The position numbers and the translations under genes were made by a program. Source: Tissierella sp. MB52-C2 (GTDB lineage: Bacteria; Bacillota; Clostridia; Tissierellales; Tissierellaceae). From it: DNA of 64,000 nucleotides. Positions within the stretch are counted from its first letter, which is position 1; each line of letters starts with the position of its first letter. Below are positions 18,431 through 27,633 of the stretch, in pieces. The notes under the pieces are model-generated. The model was given only the letters and a program-made list of their open reading frames with translations. It made no database searches and had not been told where the DNA came from. The stretch is taken from the NCBI RefSeq assembly GCF_030931715.1, contig NZ_CP133261.1, positions 682,001 to 746,000 on the forward strand, in the 5' to 3' direction.

Positions 18431-18460
18431 GAGCATATCTCCTTTTATTTTCTTAACTAC

Positions 18461-18489
18461 AATATATCATATGCTACCTTTTATTACAA
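18461..18489 (-). promoter_or_regulatory. Promoter of the padR-HAAS-DUF4097 operon
   Basis: On the reverse strand: TTGTAA (18489-18484), a 17-base spacer containing AAGGTAGCATATGA, then TATATT (18466-18461). It lies about 30 bases upstream of padR and is the natural place for PadR autoregulation. Confidence 0.55.
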
Positions 18490-18500
18490 GGTACTAAAAT

Positions 18501-18540
18501 AAAAAAATAGAGAAGAGTTAAAAAGTTAATTCTTCTCTAT
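18501..18540 (-). terminator. Terminator overlapping the 3' end of rodA
   Basis: A 10-bp perfect stem (18507-18516 with 18531-18540) is followed, in the rodA direction, by seven Ts. Its left arm covers the last rodA codons, so the terminator is embedded in coding sequence. Confidence 0.7.
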
Positions 18541-19624
18541 GAACACTTATGCTTAATATTATACCTATACATATCATATTAGATAATTGAAATGTTCCTC
18601 CGTAACTCATAAAGGGGAGAGGGATTCCTGTTATTGGCATAAGTCCTATTGTCATACCTATATTCTCCCATATGTGAAAGAGAAACATTGCAGCAAATCC
18701 TACTATCATTAATGAACCAAATAAATCTTTAGATTTTCTAGCAATTATTATAAATCTATTAAGCATTATAAAATATAGGATAATTAGTCCAAGGCCTCCT
18801 ATTAGTCCTAATTCTTCTACTATTACGGCAAATATATAGTCAGTTTGTTTTTCTGGTATATAATTAAATTGAGTATATACTCCTTCAAATAAACCTCTGC
18901 CAAATATTTTACCAGAACCAATGGCAACTCTGCCCTGCATGGCCTGATATCCAGAATTTGATAGATCTCTTTCAGGATCTATAAAGTTAAATATACGATC
19001 CTTCTGATATTGATCCAGCTTAAACCATAGAACAGGAAGACTTAAAAGTCCTAGTGATAATGCATAGCCAATATATTTCCATTGTACTCCAGCGATAAAT
19101 AGCATGGCAGCTATGAAAAAAACAAATACCATTGCAGTACCAGCATCAGGTTGCATAAGAATAAGAACTACTGGAAGAAAGGCAAAGCCCAATATCTTTA
19201 ATAAGATAAAAGGTTCATTTATACGGTCTTTATGATTATCTATAAATTTAGCCAAAGATATAATTAAACCAATCTTTACGAACTCCGCTGGCTGAAACCT
19301 AACAGGTCCAATTTTCAACCAAGATCTGGCACCCCATTGGTCTTCTCCAATACCAAATATAAGAACTGCTATAAGTAAAAGATTACATATTACATAAATA
19401 GGTATGTAAAGCTTTCCCAAAAACTCATAATCTAATAAAACGAGTATGGCAATTAACACTAGCCCTAAAATTGTAGCTATACCTTGAGTTTTAACATTAC
19501 TCATGGTGCCATAGCTTAAGGTTGCACTCATTATCATAAGTAGGCCATAACCACAGAGTAATATCATGGTAAAAAATAGAATGTAATCAAAATTTTTATA
19601 GGCTTTTTTCTTTAAATTAAACAT
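18518..19624 (-). CDS. rodA: Rod-shape peptidoglycan polymerase RodA (SEDS family)
   Basis: This 368-residue SEDS protein polymerises lipid II glycan strands for cell elongation with a class B PBP. Ten or so membrane helices are visible, with PVRFQPAEFVKIGLIISLAK, PDAGTAMVFVFF and the C-terminal ITGIPLPFMSYGGTFQLSNM. The conserved Asp in QPDAGTA matches the family's catalytic residue. The open frame extends 26 codons further, but only ATG 19624 (MFNLKKKAYK) has a ribosome site (AAAGGAAG). It is monocistronic. FtsW/SpoVE is the alternative paralogue; the lack of division or sporulation neighbours leaves RodA most likely. Confidence 0.88.
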   Translation of the reverse strand: MFNLKKKAYKNFDYILFFTMILLCGYGLLMIMSATLSYGTMSNVKTQGIATILGLVLIAILVLLDYEFLGKLYIPIYVICNLLLIAVLIFGIGEDQWGARSWLKIGPVRFQPAEFVKIGLIISLAKFIDNHKDRINEPFILLKILGFAFLPVVLILMQPDAGTAMVFVFFIAAMLFIAGVQWKYIGYALSLGLLSLPVLWFKLDQYQKDRIFNFIDPERDLSNSGYQAMQGRVAIGSGKIFGRGLFEGVYTQFNYIPEKQTDYIFAVIVEELGLIGGLGLIILYFIMLNRFIIIARKSKDLFGSLMIVGFAAMFLFHIWENIGMTIGLMPITGIPLPFMSYGGTFQLSNMICIGIILSISVHREELTF

Positions 19625-19736
19625 AATATTTCTTCCTTTCTCAACACTAAAGAATATTATAACATATTTTAATCTTTTGAAGTAGTTAAAAATAAATAAC
19701 AATATGGTATTATATAGAGAGAAAGGGTGATAAAAT

Positions 19737-20576
19737 ATGTTAAATATTGGTTGTCATTTATCCATTTCAAAGGGATATTATAATGCTGCATTAGAAGCAG
19801 TATCCATAGGAGCTAATACATTTCAATTTTTTACTAGAAACCCTAGGGGGGGAAAGGCAAAGGAAATTGATATGGAAGATATAAATAGACTTAAAGATTT
19901 AATGAATGAGTATAAATTTGCACCACTTTTTGCCCATGGAGCCTATACGATGAATCTGTGTTCAGATAAAGAAGGAACTAGAGAGTTTGCAAATATTATT
20001 TTAAAAGATGATTTGGAAAGACTAAAAATAATTCCAAATACTTATTATGTATTCCATCCAGGTTCCCATGTAGGACAAGGTAGTGAAAAAGGTATAGAAT
20101 TTATCGTAGATGCTTTAAATAATGTCATAGATGAAGATAATGATACAGTAATTTTATTGGAAGGAATGTCAGGTAAAGGAACAGAAATAGGAAGAAATAT
20201 GGAAGAACTTAAATCTATAATAGATGGTGTAAAATACAATAAAAATCTTGGAATATGTATAGATACCTGTCATTTATATTCAGCTGGATATGATATAGTT
20301 AATAATTTGGATGGTGTGTTGAAGGAAATAGATAAGACAATAGGTATAAATAGAATTAAGGCAGTACATCTTAATGATAGTAAAGTAGATTTTGCTTCTA
20401 ATAAAGATAGACATGAAGTCATAGGAGAGGGAACCATAGGTTTTGATGCTATAGTAAACGTAATTAACCATCCATTATTAAAGGACTTACCTTTTAATTT
20501 AGAAACTCCAAATGAGTTAGCTGGATATAAGAAGGAAATTGAAATTCTTAGAAGGGAATATAAATGGAAGGATTAA
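19737..20576 (+). CDS. nfo: Deoxyribonuclease IV (AP endonuclease)
   Basis: The 279-residue AP endonuclease cleaves abasic sites in base excision repair. Family motifs for the three-zinc TIM barrel are present: GCHLSISKGYYNAALEA at the N-terminus, FHPGSHVG, ILLEGMSGKGTEIG, GICIDTCHLYSAGYD, VHLNDSK and RHEVIGEGTIG. Ribosome site GAAAGGGTG. It overlaps the next gene, queG, by 13 bases. Confidence 0.96.
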   Translation: MLNIGCHLSISKGYYNAALEAVSIGANTFQFFTRNPRGGKAKEIDMEDINRLKDLMNEYKFAPLFAHGAYTMNLCSDKEGTREFANIILKDDLERLKIIPNTYYVFHPGSHVGQGSEKGIEFIVDALNNVIDEDNDTVILLEGMSGKGTEIGRNMEELKSIIDGVKYNKNLGICIDTCHLYSAGYDIVNNLDGVLKEIDKTIGINRIKAVHLNDSKVDFASNKDRHEVIGEGTIGFDAIVNVINHPLLKDLPFNLETPNELAGYKKEIEILRREYKWKD

Positions 20577-21601
20577 ATCAATATATATTAGAAAAATCCA
20601 AAGAACTAAACATAGATATTTGCGGATTTACAGACTCATTACCCTTATATACCTTAGGGGATTATCTTGTATATAGGGAAAAAAATAATATAAAAACTGA
20701 ATTTGAGGAAAAGGACATAAATAAAAGAATAGATCCAAGACTTACTATGACTAACTGTAAATCTATAATAGTAATTGGATTATCTTATAATATAGACTAT
20801 AATGAAAAGCCAGAATATCTATTACGAGGAAAATTATCAAAATCAAGCTGGGGAATTGACTACCATTTAGTATTAAAGAAAAAAATAGAAGAACTCATTA
20901 AAGAAATAAAAAAGAAAGTAGATTTTGAGTATAAATATTTTGTAGATACAGGTCCTTTAATAGATAGGGAATTAGCTAGAAAAGCCGGTATTGGATATTA
21001 TGGTAAGAATTGTTCTATAATAAATAAAGAATATGGTTCATTTATATTTCTAGGGTATATATTAACTGATTTAGACTTAGAAGTAAGTAAAGAAGCTGAA
21101 GCAGAATGCGGTGATTGTAATCTATGTATCAGTGCTTGTCCTACAGGCGCTTTAGAAAAACCATATAGGTTAAATCCTAAAAAGTGTATATCATATTTAA
21201 CTCAAACAAAGGATAATATACCTATAGCTTTGAGAGAAAAGATGGGAATGAAAATATATGGATGTGATACCTGTCAATTAGTTTGTCCAAAGAACAAAGG
21301 TATAAAAAAGTCCAATTATGAAGAGTTTATTCCAGTATTGACCAAAGGTTATATGAATATAGAAGAATTGCTTACCATATCCAATAGAGAATTCAAAAGA
21401 AAATACGGAACTATGGCTGGAAGCTGGCGAGGAAAATCTATATTAAAAAGAAATGCCATAATAGTTTTAGGTAATATGAAAAGAACAGAAAACATTCAAT
21501 TATTAGTAAATTTATTAAAAGATGAAAGCCCTGAAATTAGAGAATATTCAGAATGGGCTATAGTAAATATTTTTTTAACAATCCGTAAAAAACGGATGTA
21601 A
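20564..21601 (+). CDS. queG: Epoxyqueuosine reductase
   Basis: This 345-residue, cobalamin-dependent, double 4Fe-4S enzyme makes queuosine from epoxyqueuosine in tRNA. Motifs: [20 protein letters not shown] with the catalytic Asp, [16 protein letters not shown] and [15 protein letters not shown] for the two clusters, and a C-terminal HEAT-like segment ([19 protein letters not shown]). B12 need links it functionally to the btu-type uptake genes at 49-52 kb. Its start lies inside nfo, so the two are co-translated. Confidence 0.94.
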   Translation: MEGLNQYILEKSKELNIDICGFTDSLPLYTLGDYLVYREKNNIKTEFEEKDINKRIDPRLTMTNCKSIIVIGLSYNIDYNEKPEYLLRGKLSKSSWGIDYHLVLKKKIEELIKEIKKKVDFEYKYFVDTGPLIDRELARKAGIGYYGKNCSIINKEYGSFIFLGYILTDLDLEVSKEAEAECGDCNLCISACPTGALEKPYRLNPKKCISYLTQTKDNIPIALREKMGMKIYGCDTCQLVCPKNKGIKKSNYEEFIPVLTKGYMNIEELLTISNREFKRKYGTMAGSWRGKSILKRNAIIVLGNMKRTENIQLLVNLLKDESPEIREYSEWAIVNIFLTIRKKRM

Positions 21602-21659
21602 TAAATATAAAAGATGTGTTATAATATATCACGAAAGAAGAAATTTAAGGAGGTATACT

Positions 21660-22850
21660 ATGTCTAATGTTCATGAATTAAGTTATTTAAAGGAAAAGAT
21701 TGAAGAACTGAAGAAGGATGGAGTATATAGGACGTTGCCAGTAATGGAAACAGCAAGTGAAGCAGAAGTAATATTAAACGGAAAAAAGGTTATAAACTTA
21801 TCGTCAAATAACTACCTTGGATTCGCTAATAATGATAGAATAAAAAAGGCAGCTATTGCAGCAATAGAAAAGTATGGTGCAGGTTCAGGAGCTGTTAGAA
21901 CTATTATTGGAAATATGGATATTCATGAAGATTTAGAAAAGCTTTTAGCTAAATTTAAAAAAGATGAAGCAGCATTTTTATATCAATCAGCTTTTAACTG
22001 TAATGCTGGTACTATTCAAGCTATAACTGAACCAGGAGATATTATAATATCTGATGAATTAAACCATGCTTCAATAATAGATGGTTGTAGATTATCAAAG
22101 GCTTCAAAGACTGTTTTCAAACACTCAGATATGGACAGTTTAGAAGCAGTTTTAAAGGATGCAAGAAAAAATTATAAAAATATCTTAATCATTACTGATG
22201 GTGTTTTCAGTATGGATGGAGACATAGCTAAGCTTCCTGAAATAGTTGAATTAGCAGAAAAATATGAAGCTATGACATATGTAGATGACTCCCATGGATC
22301 AGGAGTATTAGGTGAAAGTGGAAGAGGTACTATAGACCATTTTGGATTACATGGTAGAGTAGACTTCTCAATGGGATGTCTTTCAAAGGGAATAGGAGTA
22401 ATGGGTGGATATGTATCTGGTTCACAAACTATGTACGATTGGTTAAGCCATAGATCAAGACCAGTGTTATTCAGTACATCGTTACCACCAGCAGTTGTTG
22501 GAGCTGTTACAGAAGCAGTAACTATGTTAATGGAATCAACAGAATATACAGATAAACTTTGGGAAAATGCAAGATATTGGAAAGAAAAAATTGGTGGCTT
22601 AGGATTTAACACAGGACATAGCGAGACTCCAATTACTCCAGTAATTATAGGAGACGAAGCAAAGACTATGGAATTCAGTAGAAAACTATTAGAAAACGGA
22701 GTTTTCGTATCAGGTATTGTATTCCCAACAGTTCCAAAAGGAACAGGAAGAGTTAGATGTATGGTAACTGCAGCTCATACAAAAGAACAATTAGATAGAG
22801 CAGTTGAAGTGTTTGAAAAAGTAGGAAAAGAAATGAATATATTAAAATAA
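21660..22850 (+). CDS. kbl: Glycine C-acetyltransferase (2-amino-3-ketobutyrate CoA ligase)
   Basis: The 396-residue PLP enzyme of the alpha-oxoamine synthase family splits 2-amino-3-oxobutyrate with CoA into glycine and acetyl-CoA in threonine breakdown. Motifs: [50 protein letters not shown] and the PLP lysine in [17 protein letters not shown]. The glycine made would feed the glycine reductase operon at 55 kb. No threonine dehydrogenase lies beside it. Codon usage is GC-richer than neighbours, suggesting high expression. Ribosome site AAGGAGG, terminator follows. Confidence 0.92.
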   Translation: MSNVHELSYLKEKIEELKKDGVYRTLPVMETASEAEVILNGKKVINLSSNNYLGFANNDRIKKAAIAAIEKYGAGSGAVRTIIGNMDIHEDLEKLLAKFKKDEAAFLYQSAFNCNAGTIQAITEPGDIIISDELNHASIIDGCRLSKASKTVFKHSDMDSLEAVLKDARKNYKNILIITDGVFSMDGDIAKLPEIVELAEKYEAMTYVDDSHGSGVLGESGRGTIDHFGLHGRVDFSMGCLSKGIGVMGGYVSGSQTMYDWLSHRSRPVLFSTSLPPAVVGAVTEAVTMLMESTEYTDKLWENARYWKEKIGGLGFNTGHSETPITPVIIGDEAKTMEFSRKLLENGVFVSGIVFPTVPKGTGRVRCMVTAAHTKEQLDRAVEVFEKVGKEMNILK

Positions 22851-22852
22851 TT

Positions 22853-22880
22853 AAAGGGAGAATATTTCTCCCTTTTTCTT
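22853..22880 (+). terminator. Terminator after kbl
   Basis: A perfect 10-bp stem (22853-22862 with 22866-22875), a 3-base loop and a T-rich tail, 3 bases after the kbl stop. Confidence 0.88.
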
Positions 22881-22918
22881 TTACATAAAAATAAAATATA
22901 AGATTAGGAGATTATAAA

Positions 22919-23200
22919 ATGATAATAGGTTCTTGCTCATTGAAAGTAATAATATATGAATCTAATTCGTTAAAAGATAAAAGACAAGTAATAAAAAGTA
23001 TAATGGGTAGACTACAATCAAGATTTAATATATCCATAGCCGAAGTAGGCTTAAATGATAGTTGGCAATCTTCCATAATAGGATTTGTTTGTGTAACAAA
23101 TGATGTCAATCATGCCAATGAAATTTTGTCAAATGTAATTAAGTTTATAGATGATGATGGTAGGGTAGAAATAGTAGAGCATGAAATAGAAATATTGTAG
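22919..23200 (+). CDS. DUF503 family protein
   Basis: The 93-residue protein has the DUF503 pattern: VIIYESNSLKDKRQVIKSIM, RFNISIAEVGLNDSWQSSII, then an alternating beta/alpha fold. It corresponds to the YlxP group, small ferredoxin-like proteins often near translation or ribosome-maturation genes. Molecular role is unsettled. It lies 8 bases before nth, so they probably form an operon. Confidence 0.85.
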   Translation: MIIGSCSLKVIIYESNSLKDKRQVIKSIMGRLQSRFNISIAEVGLNDSWQSSIIGFVCVTNDVNHANEILSNVIKFIDDDGRVEIVEHEIEIL

Positions 23201-23208
23201 GTGAGAAA

Positions 23209-23859
23209 ATGAAGAAAATGTTATCAAAAGAAGAAATAAAAGTAGTTTTAGAAAAACTAGATGAAAGGTTTCCAGATGCAAAGGCAGAGCTAAATTATAC
23301 TAATCCCTTTGAATTATTAATAGCAACTATACTTTCAGCCCAATGTACAGATGTTCAAGTAAATAAGACTACATCCACATTGTTTGAAGAACTTATAACA
23401 CCAGAGGATTATATAAAATTGTCAGAAGAAGAAATAGGAAAAAGAATTAAATCCTGTGGGTTTTACAAAACTAAAGGAAAAAATATACTTGAAACCTGTA
23501 GACTACTCATAGAAAATCATAATAGCCAAGTACCAAATACTATGGAAGAACTGACTAAGCTGCCGGGAGTAGGTAGAAAAACTGCAAATGTAGTACTATC
23601 AAATGCCTTTGATATACCAGGTATTGCTGTAGATACACATGTTTTCAGAGTAGCTAATAGAATAGGGTTAGCTGATAGTAAAAATGTCCTAGATACCGAA
23701 AAGGATTTAATGGATAATATAGATAAACAAATATGGTCAAAGGCTCATCATTTATTAATCTTTCATGGAAGAAGGATTTGTAAGGCTAGAAAACCTTTAT
23801 GTGATATATGCCCTGTAAGGGAATATTGTTTCTATTATGAAACGGAAGTTCAAGAATAG
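23209..23859 (+). CDS. nth: Endonuclease III
   Basis: The 216-residue DNA glycosylase/AP lyase removes oxidised pyrimidines. Helix-hairpin-helix LPGVGRKTANVVLSNAF carries the catalytic Lys, the conserved Asp follows in AVDTHVFRVANRIGL, and the 4Fe-4S site is C-x6-C-x2-C-x5-C (CKARKPLCDICPVREYC). Length is standard. Ribosome site is weak (TAGGTGAG), fitting translational coupling with DUF503. Confidence 0.96.
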   Translation: MKKMLSKEEIKVVLEKLDERFPDAKAELNYTNPFELLIATILSAQCTDVQVNKTTSTLFEELITPEDYIKLSEEEIGKRIKSCGFYKTKGKNILETCRLLIENHNSQVPNTMEELTKLPGVGRKTANVVLSNAFDIPGIAVDTHVFRVANRIGLADSKNVLDTEKDLMDNIDKQIWSKAHHLLIFHGRRICKARKPLCDICPVREYCFYYETEVQE

Positions 23860-24015
23860 ATAAATATTAGTTTAGAATATATATACATGGCTTAGATAAT
23901 AATAAAATGAATAATGATAAATCAATTAAACAGTAATAAATACTGAAACCATATAAATATAATGTATAATAATAGATTTATATAAAAATTGATTATTATA
24001 ATTCGGAGGTAATAT

Positions 24016-25368
24016 ATGAAAAAGTCTATAATTATATTATTATCTATTTCTATAATATTAGTTGCAGCAGCCCTAGGGGCAGGAATGTATATTTATAAAA
24101 ATGTTCTAAATATAAATACTATTTATAAAGGTGTAAAAATAGATGGTAATTCCGTAGAAAATAGAACAATAGACCAAGCCCTAGAACTTATAAAGGAAAA
24201 GAAAGAACCTGAAATTGATGAAAAATATATGAACCTATTATATGGTGGAAAAATATACAAAATAGATTTGAGGCAGTTAGGATTTTCTTATGAATATGAT
24301 ACTGCTGTTAAGAATGCTTTTCAGCTAGGTAGAGAAGGAAACTTTATTAAAAGATTAAGGGATATAAGAAAGATAAAAGCAGGTGTAAATATTCCTCTAG
24401 ATTCTTTTTATGATGAAGAAAAGATAGAAAACATATCAAAGAATATCTCCCGGGAAATAAATAAAGATAGTGTAGATGCTAAAATCAAACTTGATAAAGG
24501 TAAAATTACTGTAACAGATCATATAGTAGGAAAGAAAGTAAGTTTAGATGAATTAGTCTCTATAATAGAAAAAAATATGTATGAATTAAGAGATATAGAA
24601 ATTCCAGTAAAAGATATAGAACCACAGCTTACAAAGGAATTTCTATCTAGAATAAATGGAGTAATAGGGGAATTTTCTACTTCCTTTAAGGGAAGTAGTG
24701 CAGGCAGGGTGGAAAACATTAGATTATCAACTCAAGCCATTAGTAATAAGCTTATTCTGCCAGGACAAGAATTTTCATATAATAATACTACAGGACCTAG
24801 AACTCAGGAATCTGGATATAAAGAAGCAAATGTAATCATAGGTGGAGAGTTAACCCCTGGTCTTGGTGGAGGCGTTTGCCAAACATCAACTACTATGTAT
24901 AATGCTTTGCTATTAGCGGATCTTACAATTTTAGAAAGGAGTCCTCATTCCATACCTGCCAGCTATGTGCCATATGGCCAAGATGCAGCCGTATCTTATG
25001 GATATTTGGATTTGAAATTTAGAAACGACTTTGATTTCCCAGTATACACATATGGAAAGGTAGTAGGCAATCAAGTATATATTTACATCTATGGAGATAC
25101 AAGGGCAAAGAATTATCAAGTAAAAATAAATCCACAAATTGTAGAAACTATTCCACCTAAAGTAGAAGAAATCTATGATGGGAAACTATCTTTAGGTGAA
25201 AAAATAAATGTACAGAAGGGAAGAACTGGATACAAAGTTAATACTTATAAAACTATTATAAAAGATGGGAAAGTAATGTCAAAAAAACAAATTACTACAG
25301 ATCACTACAGAAAAAAAGATTACGTATATAAAATTGGGCCTTCAATCCCTGTTAATTCCAATAATTAA
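24016..25368 (+). CDS. VanW family protein with peptidoglycan-binding-like and G5 domains
   Basis: This 450-residue protein has an N-terminal membrane anchor (residues 4-25). A PG_binding_4-like region follows (about 60-190; YKGVKIDGNSVENRTIDQAL). The VanW core runs about 215-350 (FSTSFKGSSAGRVENIRLST, LILPGQEFSYNNTTGPRTQE, PGLGGGVCQTSTTMYNALLL). A C-terminal G5-like part (about 375-440) completes it. VanW proteins are common in Clostridia and presumed to act on the cell wall; the reaction is unknown. The name comes from vancomycin clusters and does not imply resistance here. Ribosome site CGGAGG. Confidence 0.88.
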   Translation: MKKSIIILLSISIILVAAALGAGMYIYKNVLNINTIYKGVKIDGNSVENRTIDQALELIKEKKEPEIDEKYMNLLYGGKIYKIDLRQLGFSYEYDTAVKNAFQLGREGNFIKRLRDIRKIKAGVNIPLDSFYDEEKIENISKNISREINKDSVDAKIKLDKGKITVTDHIVGKKVSLDELVSIIEKNMYELRDIEIPVKDIEPQLTKEFLSRINGVIGEFSTSFKGSSAGRVENIRLSTQAISNKLILPGQEFSYNNTTGPRTQESGYKEANVIIGGELTPGLGGGVCQTSTTMYNALLLADLTILERSPHSIPASYVPYGQDAAVSYGYLDLKFRNDFDFPVYTYGKVVGNQVYIYIYGDTRAKNYQVKINPQIVETIPPKVEEIYDGKLSLGEKINVQKGRTGYKVNTYKTIIKDGKVMSKKQITTDHYRKKDYVYKIGPSIPVNSNN

Positions 25369-25414
25369 TGTTATAATGATATATAACATGATTATAGGAA
25401 AGGTGGAGTAGTAA

Positions 25415-26086
25415 TTGACAGATGTAAAGGAGCTATTTGACAAAAATATTAGATGTCCAATTTGTAAAAAAGCGTTTGTAACTAAAAGAGTGAGAACATC
25501 AAGACTAAGGCTTATAAAAAGAGATGAGGATTTTTTAAATCATTATAATACAGAAAATCCTATAAAATATAGTGTACTTGTATGCCCACATTGTGGATAT
25601 GCAGCTTTAGAAACTAGATTCGACGATATTAAACCTAGTGAAATAGAGATAATCAGAAAGAGTGTATCAGCTAAATGGAAAAGCAGAGATTTTGGTGGAG
25701 TAAGAGATTTAGATGAATCAATAGAAGCTTATAAATTAGCATTACTTTCTGCAACCTTAATAAGTGCGAAAAAAATTGAGGTTGCGAATATCTGTTTAAA
25801 TCTTGGTTGGCTATATAGATTAAGTGAAAATAATGAGGAAGAAATAAGGTTTTTAACTTTAGCAAGAGATACTTTTATAGATGTATATAATAACGATTCT
25901 CTGTCAGGTACAAATATGGATGAAAGTAAATTATCTTATTTAATAGGAGAACTATCAAGGAGATTAGATGACAAAGATAAGGCTTCATCTTGGCTTCGCA
26001 TTTGTCTAGAACTTCCATCTACAAAAATGAATCCGGGTTTAGATGATATGGCTAGGGAACAATGGAGATTAGTGAAGGATATGTAG
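25415..26086 (+). CDS. DUF2225 family zinc-binding, TPR-like protein
   Basis: The 223-residue protein begins with a zinc-finger-like segment (CPICKKAFVTKRVRTSRLRL ... CPHCGYAALETRF). A helical TPR-like region follows (about 90-215) containing ANICLNLGWLYRLSENNEEE. This is the DUF2225 architecture of clostridia and bacilli. Function unknown. The start is TTG at 25415 after AAAGGTGGAG; no ATG precedes the conserved cysteines in frame. Confidence 0.82.
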   Translation: MTDVKELFDKNIRCPICKKAFVTKRVRTSRLRLIKRDEDFLNHYNTENPIKYSVLVCPHCGYAALETRFDDIKPSEIEIIRKSVSAKWKSRDFGGVRDLDESIEAYKLALLSATLISAKKIEVANICLNLGWLYRLSENNEEEIRFLTLARDTFIDVYNNDSLSGTNMDESKLSYLIGELSRRLDDKDKASSWLRICLELPSTKMNPGLDDMAREQWRLVKDM

Positions 26087-26090
26087 CTAT

Positions 26091-26138
26091 AAATAAGAGT
26101 TACTTTTAGAAAATAATAAAAGTGACTCTTTTATTTGT
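26091..26138 (+). terminator. Terminator after the DUF2225 gene
   Basis: An imperfect stem (26091-26108 with 26117-26136) with small bulges, built on GAGTTACTTTTA and TAAAAGTGACTC and ending in a T-rich run. It closes the housekeeping region before the RiPP island. Confidence 0.75.
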
Positions 26139-26240
26139 CGAAATTTAATGGCTAATATAACATTGTAAGAATATTAAGAATGTGATATAAAGTAAGTGTC
26201 AAATGCTTTGAGATTATATTTATAGTAAGGGGCGAAAAAC

Positions 26241-26894
26241 ATGGAAAACAATATTGGATTAATTGAATCTTTTAAAAGAAAAAATATCAAAGCCATAGAT
26301 ATGATTAAATTATTTATATACCAACACGCTGCTGTTTATACAATTTTATTATTTTTAATTATAATTGAATTCATACTAAATACTAAAGGATATTCAATGC
26401 ATAAAGGTATTCTATATAAAGGCGATAAATCCACTATTAACATTACGTTTTGGACAGGTGTCCGTATTTGTACAATTTCACCATTTATAGAAGAAGTTGT
26501 TTTTAGAGATTTAATATTGAGATTCCTAAAAAAATATGGAGTCAAATTTGCTATAATAACTCAAGCATTGATATTTGGTATCCTTCATAACAATATAATT
26601 ACAATTGTACATACTACAGTATTCGGGATACTATATGGATATATTGCAGTTAAGACGAATTCAATTGTAGTAACAACTATTTTACATATAATGCAGAATT
26701 CATTTACTGTTTTAATGGGTATGACTATATTAAAAAATGTAGCCAATGTAGATTTAGCACAAATCGTCATGACTATAATATATATTATAGTAGCAATAAT
26801 AACTTTATATCATTCTAATTGGAAGATTAGAGTAGGTGACGAAATAAATATAGATGTGAGGGAGATTTTATTAAAATATAAATCAAATAAGTAA
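26241..26894 (+). CDS. CPBP family intramembrane protein (Abi/type II CAAX prenyl protease-like)
   Basis: The 217-residue membrane protein has the glutamic-type intramembrane protease motifs EEVVFRD (EExxxR), FGILHNN (FxxxH) and a late His in TTILHIMQNSF. In bacteriocin loci such proteins often confer self-immunity or process leaders. It is the first of several CPBP copies in this island, at its left boundary. Ribosome site AAGGGGCG. The GFGILxG-like segment (TVFGILYGYIAVKTNSIVVT) matches the homologue at 43.5 kb. Confidence 0.85.
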   Translation: MENNIGLIESFKRKNIKAIDMIKLFIYQHAAVYTILLFLIIIEFILNTKGYSMHKGILYKGDKSTINITFWTGVRICTISPFIEEVVFRDLILRFLKKYGVKFAIITQALIFGILHNNIITIVHTTVFGILYGYIAVKTNSIVVTTILHIMQNSFTVLMGMTILKNVANVDLAQIVMTIIYIIVAIITLYHSNWKIRVGDEINIDVREILLKYKSNK

Positions 26895-26928
26895 CAGGAT
26901 GGAAGAATATTAGGTAGGGGGAAAGGCT

Positions 26929-27264
26929 ATGAAAAAAGATACTAAGAATTTATCTTTTGCTAAAGTATCTTTAAAGGATAGGATTTTTTATCTTAACCTG
27001 GGCATATTTTCAACTTTAATTCTAACTAACTCTACCGCAATTTGGAATAGTGAAATAGGCTACTATATACAAAAAGTATTTAGAATAATTACATTTATTG
27101 TTTTTACTATTATATTTATATTAAATATAATAGGCTTAAATCGAAGGCTAAAGAATAAAAAAGATTTATATAATAAAAAACAAACTTTTAAAATGATATT
27201 TGGAGCCTCAATTGAACTTATAACACTGATTCTTGTTATTATAGCAAATGTGAAGTATATATAG
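26929..27264 (+). CDS. Small membrane protein, unrecognised
   Basis: The 111-residue protein has three hydrophobic segments (about 24-42, 50-72, 88-109) separated by a basic loop (NRRLKNKKDLYNKKQTF). A strong GGGGGAAAGG ribosome site supports it as real. It follows the CPBP gene by 34 bases and is likely co-transcribed. No family recognised; an immunity role would fit the position but is a guess. Confidence 0.6.
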   Translation: MKKDTKNLSFAKVSLKDRIFYLNLGIFSTLILTNSTAIWNSEIGYYIQKVFRIITFIVFTIIFILNIIGLNRRLKNKKDLYNKKQTFKMIFGASIELITLILVIIANVKYI

Positions 27265-27633
27265 ATAGCGCATAAATTAAATTTATAGTAAAGTGATTTA
27301 AATATCAAAAGGCACTTTTTCATCTTTAATTCAAGGTGATAGAAGTGTCTTTTATATTTATCTAACTTATCCTAGAAAAAAATATTTAAAGAGTTGTTTT
27401 CTACAACAGAAATATCATCCTATTTCTATTATTAAAATTTAATAGCTAGTCCAATATTGAAGAAATAGCACCCAGTTTTGCAGGTTGGATTGTAAAGATT
27501 TGAAAAGATGATATATTAATATGCAAAACGAATAATTAGTTTGGCTGCTTAGATAAAAGTTCATTAGTAAATTTCGATGTCTATATTTTACTAAACAGAA
27601 AAGAGAACTATAAAAAATCAAAGAGGTGATGTT
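27265..27633 (+). promoter_or_regulatory. Intergenic region before the lanthipeptide dehydratase
   Basis: No convincing gene. An imperfect hairpin at 27307-27353 (AAAAGGCACTT against AAGTGTCTTTT, then T-rich) looks like the terminator of the upstream CPBP pair. The remaining 280 bases probably hold the lanB promoter and regulator sites, but I could not identify them with confidence. Confidence 0.4.

Noticed and set aside
22172-22612. 146-residue reverse ORF across kbl
   Set aside because: Antisense shadow of a well-conserved, codon-biased gene; no ribosome site.
24016-25368. Vancomycin resistance gene because of the VanW domain
   Set aside because: No vanHAX-like genes nearby; VanW-domain proteins with PG-binding and G5 parts are ordinary clostridial envelope proteins.
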